The notes under the pieces: model-generated
What the model was told of the DNA's origin: nothing
Database searches by the model: none
Seen by the model: the letters and a program-made list of their open reading frames with translations, nothing else
Made by a program: the position numbers and the translations under genes
From: CAYMLL01 sp964390645
GTDB lineage: Bacteria; Planctomycetota; UBA8108
Length of the DNA: 5,588 bases
Direction: 5' to 3'
Assembly (NCBI GenBank): GCA_964390645.1
Contig: CAYMLL010000415.1
Location: 1 to 5,588 of the forward strand
In this document: positions 1 to 5,164 of the stretch, piece by piece
Position numbering within the stretch: position 1 is the first letter of the stretch
Layout of the letters: the number at the start of each line of letters is the position of its first letter

Positions 1-513
1 GCGACGTCGGGTGACGCTACCGACGGACGCGAGGTAGGTCCAGTCACCACGGAAGAGCACCGTCGAAGTCATCTCGAGGTCGTCGAAGACCGTCGTGGCT
101 CGATCCCAGCTGCCGTCACCGTCGGTGTCCCCGAGTCGTTTGAGAACGTCGAGGCAGCCCTTCACCATGCGTCGCGCGACGATCTTCGTGCCGTCGCGGA
201 AGCGAACCTCGCGATCCACGAGCTCGCGCGTCGTTCCCTCGCGCCACTCGATGACATGCGGTGTTCCGTCCTCGTCGAATCTCATGCCGACGGGGTTGAT
301 GACGACGGGCTCCCTGGCGACAACCTCGAGACGGATTCCTGCCGGCGTCTCGTAGCCTGCAAGACTCGCATCGTTCTCGCCTTGATCGATCATCCGTACC
401 CAGGAAGGCGTCGGGCGTTTCGCGAACTCATCCCGCCGGAAGTCGTCCGTGGCTCCGATCGAGGTCGAGACCAGGAGAGCCGGCAGCAGGGCAGGGTGTC
501 GCATGCGTGTCAT
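1..513 (-). CDS. Exported DUF7133 / TIGR02604-like ('membrane-bound dehydrogenase domain') protein, N-terminal 171 residues, cut by the window edge
   Basis: This is an open frame of 171 codons without a stop, running off the left edge of the window. The N-terminus resembles a Sec signal peptide: basic TRMRH, hydrophobic core PALLPALLVS, likely cleavage after SIGA (residue 21). The mature part has the opening pattern of the sorbosone-dehydrogenase-like beta-propellers abundant in Planctomycetota and Verrucomicrobia: PAGIRLEVVAREPVVINPVG (residues 57-76), then MRFDEDG, then an acidic DTDGDG segment (129-134) followed by TVFDDLEM. The last is the usual 'LxDTDGDGxxDxxTVFxDGL' landmark of the family. 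The ATG at 513 is chosen because it overlaps the stop of the upstream NHL gene as ATGA; a second in-frame ATG lies at 504. No well-spaced Shine-Dalgarno is visible (a GGAGG is about 18 nt away), which fits coupled translation. Full-length relatives are long and often end in a haem-binding cytochrome c domain; whether that holds here cannot be seen. Substrate unknown. Confidence 0.75.
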   Translation of the reverse strand, partial: MTRMRHPALLPALLVSTSIGATDDFRRDEFAKRPTPSWVRMIDQGENDASLAGYETPAGIRLEVVAREPVVINPVGMRFDEDGTPHVIEWREGTTRELVDREVRFRDGTKIVARRMVKGCLDVLKRLGDTDGDGSWDRATTVFDDLEMTSTVLFRGDWTYLASVGSVTRRR

Positions 514-1796
514 CGGAGTCGGGGCTCGCCGCCTCCGTCCTCGCGGGAGACCCTGGTGAGTGGGGAGCGGGGGTGCCCTCCGCAGGGAGCGAGGGGAGAG
601 AGGATCTGGTGCGTCGAGACCGGTCGCACGCGTCGCACACGGTGGTTGTTGGTGTCCCCGATGTAGAGAACGCCACGCCGGTCGACGGTGATGCCGTGCG
701 GGCGGCCCATCCTGGCCTTCGTCGCCGCTCCGCCGTCGCCGCCGAACCCCTCGCCACGCGGTCCTTGCCCGGCGACCGTCCGAACGGTCTCTGCGGCGAC
801 ATCGATCTCGCGGATGCACTGGTTCTCGGTGTCGACGACCCAGACCTTCGAGCCGTCGCTGCTCGCGACGATACCCTTCGGTCCGTTGAAGGTCGACGAG
901 CGCGCAGTGCCGTCCCGGTGCCCCTTCTTCCCGGTGCCGGCCACGTGGGTCAGTCGATGCGTTCTCAAATCCATGCTCCATATACTGTGACCCTCTCGCA
1001 AGGCGATCCACATCGTCTTGCCGACGATGAAGAGCGCGCGTGGGCCGAGCAGCGGTCGACCCGTCGCGATGCTGCCGTCGACCGGCAGCTGCTTGTGGCC
1101 GGTTCCGGCGATCGTGGACATCCGTCCACTGTCGAGGTCGACGCGACGGATGCGGTGGTTCCCGATGTCGGCGATGTACAGTCCGCCGCGACCGTCGAGC
1201 GCGATCGAGTGGGGACGATTCAGCTTCGCCTCCGTCGCCGGTCCGCCGTCGCCGCCGTATCCGCTGGTTCCGGTGCCCGCGACCGTCCTGATGGCACCGC
1301 TCTGTCCGTCGATCTCGCGCACCCGTGCGCCACGCATCTCGACGACGTAGATGTGGCCGCGGTCGTCTACCCGCACCTCGTAGGGCTCGTCCATGCGCGC
1401 CTTCCTCGCCGGTCCTCCGTCGCCGTCTCCGCCCCGGGTGCCAGTGCCGGCGACGACGCGGGTCTCGCCGCTCGCGAGGTCGACGCGGAAGAGGCGGTGG
1501 TTTCCCACCTCGCAGACGTAGAGCGCGCGTCTCTCGCCGGCCTCGACATGCTCGACGCCGAAGGGCTGCGCGATGTCGACCTCGAGCGCCCCTCCTTCAC
1601 CCGCACCGGCGCCGGTTCGGCCGCTGCCGGCGACGGTGTCGATGATGCGTTCAATGTGGACTCCGGAGACGTCGTCGCCGCGGAGGGGTCGTGTCAGGAG
1701 CGGCAGGCAGGCGAAGGCGACGATTCTCGCGCGACGGCTCCAGCACCGTGAGGGGCGCGGGTCGTGCGGTTTGCGGTCGAGGAATGGAGGGGGCAT
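510..1796 (-). CDS. Exported NHL-repeat protein, six-bladed beta-propeller (428 aa)
   Basis: The protein consists of six successive NHL-type repeats of about 55 residues, starting near residues 52, 113, 170, 227, 283 and 339. The typical unit reads VAGTGxxGxxGDGGPAxxA, then a P, then DxxGxxYxxDxxNHRxRRVD. Clear copies include EVGNHRLFRVD (96-106), DIGNHRIRRVD (210-220) and DTNNHRVRRV (381-390). Six repeats fit a complete six-bladed propeller, a fold that usually binds ligands or partner proteins. Blades 4 and 5 have lost the GDGGPA element. Residues 22-40 (RRARIVAFACLPLLTRPL) look like a Sec signal segment, so an extracytoplasmic location is likely, although the n-region is unusually long. 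No better in-frame start is seen; a weak GAGG sits 12 nt before the ATG. The 3' end overlaps the next gene by four bases (ATGA), so the two probably act together. Residues 392-428 form a Pro/Arg-rich tail outside the propeller. Enzymatic activity is not implied. The repeat periodicity makes this strand the coding one despite long open frames opposite it. Confidence 0.9.
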   Translation of the reverse strand: MPPPFLDRKPHDPRPSRCWSRRARIVAFACLPLLTRPLRGDDVSGVHIERIIDTVAGSGRTGAGAGEGGALEVDIAQPFGVEHVEAGERRALYVCEVGNHRLFRVDLASGETRVVAGTGTRGGDGDGGPARKARMDEPYEVRVDDRGHIYVVEMRGARVREIDGQSGAIRTVAGTGTSGYGGDGGPATEAKLNRPHSIALDGRGGLYIADIGNHRIRRVDLDSGRMSTIAGTGHKQLPVDGSIATGRPLLGPRALFIVGKTMWIALREGHSIWSMDLRTHRLTHVAGTGKKGHRDGTARSSTFNGPKGIVASSDGSKVWVVDTENQCIREIDVAAETVRTVAGQGPRGEGFGGDGGAATKARMGRPHGITVDRRGVLYIGDTNNHRVRRVRPVSTHQILSPLAPCGGHPRSPLTRVSREDGGGEPRLR

Positions 1797-1911
1797 GTGC
1801 TGCGGACGCCTCGAATTCTTGACGGACGGGAGTGAAGGAGAGCTCTCCGGGTCGGGCCTGTCGATCTCCTCGACCGACGCCTTCCTCCCAGTGGAGGAGG
1901 TCGCCGAAGTC
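1797..1911. other. Intergenic region between the DUF4003 and NHL genes, with two small dyads
   Basis: These 115 bp separate the DUF4003 stop from the NHL start, both on the minus strand. There is a hairpin-capable dyad at 1883-1898 (stem TCCTCC/GGAGGA, four-base loop), 14 nt after the DUF4003 stop. No T-run follows it on the minus strand, so it is not a convincing intrinsic terminator. A 12-bp perfect palindrome GGAGAGCTCTCC lies at 1837-1848, about 40 bp before the NHL start. I see no good -35/-10 pair facing the NHL gene. Read-through from the DUF4003 gene is possible. Confidence 0.5.
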
Positions 1912-2920
1912 CTAGCTCGACGCTGCGGCGGCGGCCGATGCTGCGGCCGCAGCTGCAGCTCCTTGCTGTGCCACGATGATCGCCTGCATGTCGAGCAGGG
2001 CCTTGGCGTCGGTGACGGTCTTCAGGTTCCTGTCCACCCTCACCAGCTCGACGAACGCTATACCGGCGCCGAGGTTGAAGGTCATAAGTCGTCCCGGATC
2101 CGGCTTCAGCTTCGCCAGGCGCGCGCGGTTCTGGNNNNNNNNNNACGCGGTCGACGATCAGCGACGGCGCGTGGTCGAGGAACGAGAGGATCGCGAGCTC
2201 GTCGTAGTCGCTCTGCCAGATCGACACCTTGCGATCGCGGAAGCCGCTCGCCAGCGCGTGGAATCGGTCGGCGATGACGTCCGCGTCGAGGTGCGCCAGG
2301 TAGAGTATGTTCGCGGCGGTCTGCAGCGGGTCGCCCTTGTAGAAGCCGCTGCCGTCGAGCGCTTCGTAGATGCGTTCGATTCCGGCTGCGATGCGCTCGG
2401 GGCTGTCGGGCTCCCCGGTGAGAACGGCGCAGGCGGGAAAGTCATCCGGGCCCGTCAGCCACCAGTGATAGCGCTTCATCTCCTCGTAGATGTCCCGGAA
2501 TCGCTCGACGGTCGGTTGCTCGATCGGTTTGCGGTCGCCTCGTTGACGCAGGATCAACGTGGCCATCGTCTCGTAGATGCCGCCACGTCGCAGGTTCATC
2601 TGCCGAAAGAGGTCCGCGACACGCTTCGTCTCGTCGAGAAAGGAGGCCGGAGAGTCCCCGTCGAGGTGGAGCATGGCGCTGACGATGAAGCGCAGCGGGC
2701 TCCGTAGCGCACCGAACCACCCGGACGCTTTCTCGATCTCGTTCGAAAGCGAGCGGATACCGCAGGCGACGCTCTGCGGCGAGCCGGGGCATCTCAGGGC
2801 CGTCATCGCCGCGAAGCGCAGCGAAGACGCGTCTCCCCACCAGCCGCGGTCAGCGTTGAGAGCGTCGTAGAGATCGACGAAGCGTTCGAGGGGATTGTCG
2901 GGGAGTGGGGTGGGAGTCAT
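1912..2920 (-). CDS. DUF4003-family protein, interrupted by a 10-N assembly gap
   Basis: Function is unknown. I recognise the DUF4003 pattern: a helical protein of roughly 320-340 residues built from repeated short helices with a motif like 'LYxxLxxxxxW', a central FxxxRFxxAAM-like segment (here FGALRSPLRFIVSAML, 69-84), 'GGIYETMATLIL' (113-124), 'WWLTGPDDFPACAVL' (153-167) and 'GDPLQTAANIL' (196-206). Upstream of the gap, 258 codons are readable. Downstream, 73 residues plus a TAG stop continue in a different frame (QNRARLAKLK... to ...SAAAAASS). This matches the family's C-terminal helix and Ala/Gln-rich tail, so the frame change most likely comes from the arbitrary gap length and not from a mutation. 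The start at 2920 is preferred because the domain begins at once (NPLERFVDLYDAL); an in-frame ATG at 2965 would add a Pro-rich stretch with no family resemblance. Neither start has a clear Shine-Dalgarno. No signal peptide, so probably cytoplasmic. Confidence 0.78.
2135..2144. other. Assembly gap (10 N)
   Basis: A run of exactly ten Ns, a common placeholder for a gap of unknown size. It lies in the 3' third of the DUF4003 gene. Codons on its two sides fit one frame only if the true missing length is a multiple of three, so the printed length of 10 is not the biological length. Confidence 0.97.
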
Positions 2921-3137
2921 GGGATGTGTCGGCGGGGGGCACGGCTCGTGACGGCGTGAATCCATGGGCTTGCGGGAACACTCCGGAACGGAATCCCGGA
3001 CCCGGAACAGAGGATACGATGCCCACGGTTCCGCAGGACAGAGATTCCGGCCCCGGTTTCGCGGTAGGCTCGGGTCGGGATTGTCGTCGTGGAGTCGCGT
3101 GCCCGGGGTGTCGATCCGGTGTGTCCCGCCCGGGGCG
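2921..3137. other. Intergenic region between the dehydrogenase and DUF4003 genes
   Basis: These 217 bp contain no gene that I can support on either strand. The open frames crossing them lack recognisable protein content. Near the dehydrogenase end are two CCCGGG-centred dyads, but none is followed by a T-run, so I do not call a terminator. No convincing -35/-10 pair is visible for the DUF4003 gene, though the length leaves room for one of a type I do not recognise. Confidence 0.4.
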
Positions 3138-4079
3138 TCAGCGGTAGCGGCGGCGGAACTTCTCGATGAACTCCTCGACGAACAGGGTCAGATAGTTGGG
3201 CGCGAAGGCGGAGGAGTGGGGCGAGAGAAAGGCGTCGTGGCAGCCCATCAGCTCGGAGTCTCCCGGGAGGGGCTCCTCCTCGAAGACATCGAGGTACGCC
3301 GCGTCGATCGACCTGTCCTCGAGGCAGTCGACGAGGGCCGTCGTATCGATCGCGTTTCCTCTTCCGACGTTGACGACCACCGCGTGCGACGGCAGGAGGC
3401 CGAGTCGCCGGCGGCCGATGATGTGGTCGGTCTCGGGACTGGCGGGAAGCGCGAGGACGAGGTAGTCGACCTTCGAGAGCTCGCGGTCGAGGTCGTCGAT
3501 CGTGACGACGCGATCCCCGGGTCCGAAGAACGACGGCGGCTCCGTCCGGGAGCGGCGGATACCGGTGATACGGACGCCGAAGGCCCGGAGGAGCTCGGCG
3601 ATCCGTCCGCCGATGTTTCCGAGGCCGAGGATGGCGACGTGGGACCCACGCAGCGTGCGCATCATCTCGGCTGCTTGCCGGCGCGGCCACGTCGCGTATT
3701 CTCGCAGCTGATCGATGCGCCGCAGACCACGGGCGTGCATCAGCAGCATGCCGACGACCGTCTCCGCGATGAGCTCGCCGTGGAAGGAGCAGTAGTCGAC
3801 CGTCAGAGTCTCGGGCGGATCGACGTGGAAGTAGTCCCGCCCCGCTGCCGGCGTCAGGAGCCACTCGAGCTCGCTCGCGGCCCCGAGCCAGTCCTGCTCG
3901 AAGCGCCAGACGAGGGCGACGCTTGTCTCCGGGAGATGGCCGAGGAACTCCGCTTCGCTGCGAGCGATGTGGAGGTCGATCTCCGGAATCGACAGGCGCA
4001 GCATGTCGGCCTGCGCCGTGGAGATATTGAAGCAGGGAATCTCATCGTGCGTGAGCCAGGCCGTGATCTTCATCATCAT
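3138..4079 (-). CDS. D-isomer-specific 2-hydroxyacid dehydrogenase, NAD(P)-dependent (313 aa)
   Basis: A soluble cytoplasmic oxidoreductase that interconverts a D-2-hydroxyacid and the matching 2-oxoacid. Both lobes are present: an N-terminal substrate lobe (about 1-105) and a Rossmann lobe (about 106-290). The nucleotide-binding loop is LGLGNIGG (151-158) inside LRGSHVAILGLGNIGGRI. Catalytic positions are all recognisable: Arg240 in NVGRG, Glu269 in DVFEEEP and His288 in SPHSSAF, the Arg/Glu/His set of the family. The length of 313 is normal for glyoxylate/hydroxypyruvate reductase-like members and too short for a PGDH with an ACT domain. The exact substrate cannot be told. Three ATG codons in a row (4079, 4076, 4073) open the frame; GCGGA just upstream is best spaced for the third, so the protein may begin at the third Met. 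It is divergent from the Dabb gene across 101 bp. Confidence 0.92.
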   Translation of the reverse strand: MMMKITAWLTHDEIPCFNISTAQADMLRLSIPEIDLHIARSEAEFLGHLPETSVALVWRFEQDWLGAASELEWLLTPAAGRDYFHVDPPETLTVDYCSFHGELIAETVVGMLLMHARGLRRIDQLREYATWPRRQAAEMMRTLRGSHVAILGLGNIGGRIAELLRAFGVRITGIRRSRTEPPSFFGPGDRVVTIDDLDRELSKVDYLVLALPASPETDHIIGRRRLGLLPSHAVVVNVGRGNAIDTTALVDCLEDRSIDAAYLDVFEEEPLPGDSELMGCHDAFLSPHSSAFAPNYLTLFVEEFIEKFRRRYR

Positions 4080-4094
4080 TCCGCAACGCGGTCA

Positions 4095-4123
4095 TTGAAA
4101 CTGCGGCCTGGCTCGCGTACAGG
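4095..4123 (+). promoter_or_regulatory. Candidate sigma70-like promoter for the Dabb gene
   Basis: TTGAAA (4095-4100) is followed by a 17-bp spacer and TACAGG (4118-4123). The -35 matches 5 of 6 consensus bases, but the -10 only 3 of 6, so this is tentative. Transcription would begin near 4130, giving a leader of about 50 nt. Confidence 0.35.
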
Positions 4124-4170
4124 ATGGTTGTGCCGGCGCGCGTGCGTCGGGATTTCACACGAGCCAGATC

Positions 4171-4175
4171 GGGAG
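4171..4175 (+). promoter_or_regulatory. Ribosome-binding site that sets the Dabb start
   Basis: GGGAG lies five bases before the ATG at 4181. It selects this start over an in-frame ATG at 4124, which would prepend a basic stretch unlike the family. Confidence 0.75.
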
Positions 4176-4180
4176 CGGAC

Positions 4181-4498
4181 ATGCTCGTACACAGCGTCTA
4201 TTTCAGCTTGGATGACAGCTCCGCCGAGAAGATCGATCACCTCGTCGGAGAGTGCAAGAAGTATCTCGCCAGCCATCCCGGGGTGGTCTTCTTCGGCGTT
4301 GGAACTCTCGAACCGGAGCTCGACCGACCGGTCAACGACCGTGACTTCGACGTCGCGCTGAACGTGGTCTTCAAGGACCGTCCCTCTCACGACGCGTACC
4401 AGGTAGCCCGGGAGCACAGGGATTTCATCGAGCGCAACCAGTCGAACTGGAGTCGGGTGAGGGTCTTCGACTCGCTGGCAGGGGACGGCGGGGACTGA
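4181..4498 (+). CDS. Dabb-domain (stress-responsive A/B barrel) protein, 105 aa
   Basis: A small cytoplasmic protein with a single Dabb ferredoxin-like alpha/beta-barrel domain, a fold that normally dimerises. The match covers the whole length: N-terminal strand LVHSVYFSL (2-10), helix SSAEKIDHLVGECKKYLASH, then GVVFFGVGTL, the characteristic DRDFDVALNVVFKDRPSHDAY (53-73, given here by its ends DRDFDVAL and FKDRPSHDAY), and the closing VAREHRDFIERNQ with VRVFD. Similar short proteins are common in planctomycetes, to my knowledge. The family includes plant stress proteins and some enzymes, so no reaction can be assigned. The start is fixed by the GGGAG site and by the family's usual M-[LI]-x-H opening. 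It is transcribed away from the dehydrogenase; the 184-bp gap to rpmB contains a separate promoter. Confidence 0.88.
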   Translation: MLVHSVYFSLDDSSAEKIDHLVGECKKYLASHPGVVFFGVGTLEPELDRPVNDRDFDVALNVVFKDRPSHDAYQVAREHRDFIERNQSNWSRVRVFDSLAGDGGD

Positions 4499-4613
4499 TA
4501 ACCTCGTCGGCCGGGGGGCGCGCGCCCTGGTGAACCCCGGGGAGCCGGTCCGCGGGCTCGAGAGAGCCGGGTTACCGGGTCACCCGGTATCCGGGGACTC
4601 CCCGCCCTTCCTC
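4499..4613. repeat. Cluster of perfect palindromes and small dyads upstream of the rpmB promoter
   Basis: Several self-complementary elements lie in about 90 bp: GGGCGCGCGCCC (4516-4527), CCCCGGGG (4535-4542), GGCTC-GAGA-GAGCC (4555-4568, with a GNRA-type loop if transcribed), TACCGGGTCACCCGGTA (4573-4589, perfect 8-bp arms around a single C) and GGGGACTCCCC (4593-4603, perfect 5-bp arms around a C). The 17-bp element could be an operator dyad or, as RNA, a 7-bp stem with a TCA loop. The final dyad is followed by a pyrimidine stretch (CCCTTCCTCTT), so part of the cluster could end the Dabb transcript, but there is no proper T-run. Confidence 0.6.
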
Positions 4614-4642
4614 TTGCAAAGCCCCGGCCCATCCGGTACAAA
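4614..4642 (+). promoter_or_regulatory. Sigma70-like promoter for rpmB
   Basis: TTGCAA (4614-4619), a 17-bp spacer and TACAAA (4637-4642), each 4 of 6 to consensus and in the only AT-rich patch of this GC-rich gap. The expected start of transcription is near 4649, giving a leader of about 34 nt before the rpmB ATG. Confidence 0.62.
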
Positions 4643-4670
4643 ATCCGGTTCTGCAACGACCAAGAGCACG

Positions 4671-4676
4671 GGAGAG
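4671..4676 (+). promoter_or_regulatory. Ribosome-binding site of rpmB
   Basis: GGAGAG, with its GGAG core eight bases before the ATG at 4683. It rules out the longer in-frame reading from upstream, which would also begin before the predicted transcription start. Confidence 0.75.
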
Positions 4677-4682
4677 TCACCG

Positions 4683-4991
4683 ATGAGTCGCGTTTGTCAG
4701 GTCACCGGAAAGAGGACCCGGGTCGGAAAGAAGTACGCTCGTCGCGGCCTGGCAAAGGCCAAGGGCGGCGTGGGAAAGAAGACCACCGGGATCACCAAAC
4801 GCCAGTTCAAGGTGAACCTGCAGTGGAAGAGCGTCTGGGTGCCGGAGCTCAACCGCACGGTGCGGATTCGTCTGTCGACTCGTGCGTTGCGGACGATCTC
4901 GAAGAACGGCGCCTACGCCACTCTCCTGAAGGCCGGCCTGGTCAAGCCGAACCGGCCGAAGGCTCGTACGGACACGCCAGACCAGCTCTGA
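4683..4991 (+). CDS. rpmB: 50S ribosomal protein L28 (102 aa)
   Basis: L28 binds 23S rRNA in the large ribosomal subunit. The N-terminus MSRVCQVTGKR is the diagnostic L28 opening. The conserved core follows: KRQFKVNLQ (39-47), VWVPELNRTVRIRLSTRALRTI (given by its ends VWVPEL, 51-56, and RALRTI, 67-72), then the lysine-rich end. At 102 residues it is longer than the 78-residue E. coli protein. Between the opening and the KRQF core lies an expanded basic, glycine-rich stretch (about 20-38, RRGLAKAKGGVGKKTTGIT), which I associate with planctomycete-type L28 from memory. There is only one Cys (residue 5), so no zinc ribbon. The usual E. coli partner rpmG (L33) is not next to it. It has its own promoter and Shine-Dalgarno, and probably continues into proS 173 bp downstream. 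Confidence 0.95.
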   Translation: MSRVCQVTGKRTRVGKKYARRGLAKAKGGVGKKTTGITKRQFKVNLQWKSVWVPELNRTVRIRLSTRALRTISKNGAYATLLKAGLVKPNRPKARTDTPDQL

Positions 4992-5098
4992 GGAGCGTGC
5001 CCGACGAATTCTGAAGGGGGCGCCGGGCGAGTCCTGACGGAGGCTCTCGGAGCGGCTGCGGGGGCCCCGGGAGTGGATTGGCGGGCCGCCTCCGGTCA

Positions 5099-5118
5099 GC
5101 GGGCTCGCTGGGGCCCGC
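5099..5118 (+). repeat. Hairpin-capable dyad between rpmB and proS
   Basis: GCGGGC (5099-5104) and GCCCGC (5113-5118) are perfect inverted copies around an eight-base loop, extendable by one A-T pair. The following bases are CTTCCACC rather than a T-run, so an intrinsic terminator is doubtful. It could be an RNA structure in the proS leader. Confidence 0.4.
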
Positions 5119-5121
5119 TTC

Positions 5122-5155
5122 CACCTCGATCCCAGTTTCTTCCCGCCAGGAGGTG
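5122..5155 (+). promoter_or_regulatory. proS ribosome-binding site with an upstream anti-Shine-Dalgarno complement
   Basis: A strong AGGAGGTG (5148-5155) lies nine bases before the proS ATG and fixes that start. CACCTC at 5122-5127 is perfectly complementary to GAGGTG at 5150-5155, which would close a 22-nt loop and mask the site. The ribosome-binding site itself is secure; the masking helix is a hypothesis. Confidence 0.6.
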
Positions 5156-5164
5156 CAGCGGTCG

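Larger units (their letters stand above)
4080..4180. promoter_or_regulatory. Divergent intergenic region with an 11-bp near-perfect inverted repeat
   Basis: This 101-bp stretch separates the minus-strand dehydrogenase from the plus-strand Dabb gene and must hold both 5' control regions. CTGGCTCGCGT (4108-4118) and ACACGAGCCAG (4157-4167) are inverted copies matching at 10 of 11 positions, centres about 49 bp apart. The left arm overlaps the spacer of a candidate plus-strand promoter; the right arm ends four bases before the Dabb ribosome-binding site. No strong promoter is visible facing the dehydrogenase. Confidence 0.5.

Noticed and set aside
976..990. TATACT box on the plus strand
   Set aside because: It is inside the NHL coding sequence with no -35 partner and no plus-strand gene behind it.
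507..1751. A 414-codon open frame on the plus strand opposite the NHL gene
   Set aside because: It mirrors the NHL repeats in antisense and shows no protein family features. The minus strand carries clear periodic NHL motifs; the opposite frame is open because of the high GC content.
1883..1898. TCCTCC/GGAGGA hairpin as a terminator of the DUF4003 gene
   Set aside because: Only six pairs and no T-run after it on the minus strand.
1940..1953. 14-bp palindrome GCTGCGGCCGCAGC
   Set aside because: It lies inside the alanine codons of the DUF4003 tail and is explained by GCN codon repetition.
1694..2134. Continuation of the DUF4003 frame through the gap to 1694
   Set aside because: After the Ns this frame gives an Arg/Ser-rich sequence without family resemblance and overlaps the NHL gene. 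The frame ending at 1912 gives the expected C-terminus.
3100..3137. CCCGGG-centred dyads after the dehydrogenase stop as a terminator
   Set aside because: Stems are short, of pure G/C, and have no T-run; expected by chance in such GC-rich DNA.
4124..4180. N-terminal extension of the Dabb protein from an ATG at 4124
   Set aside because: It would include the inverted repeat arm and a basic stretch unlike the family, and the GGGAG site points to 4181.
2964..4361. A 465-codon plus-strand open frame opposite the dehydrogenase
   Set aside because: It is antisense to a gene with intact nucleotide-binding and catalytic motifs, and it runs on into the Dabb gene in another frame. It contains no recognisable domain.
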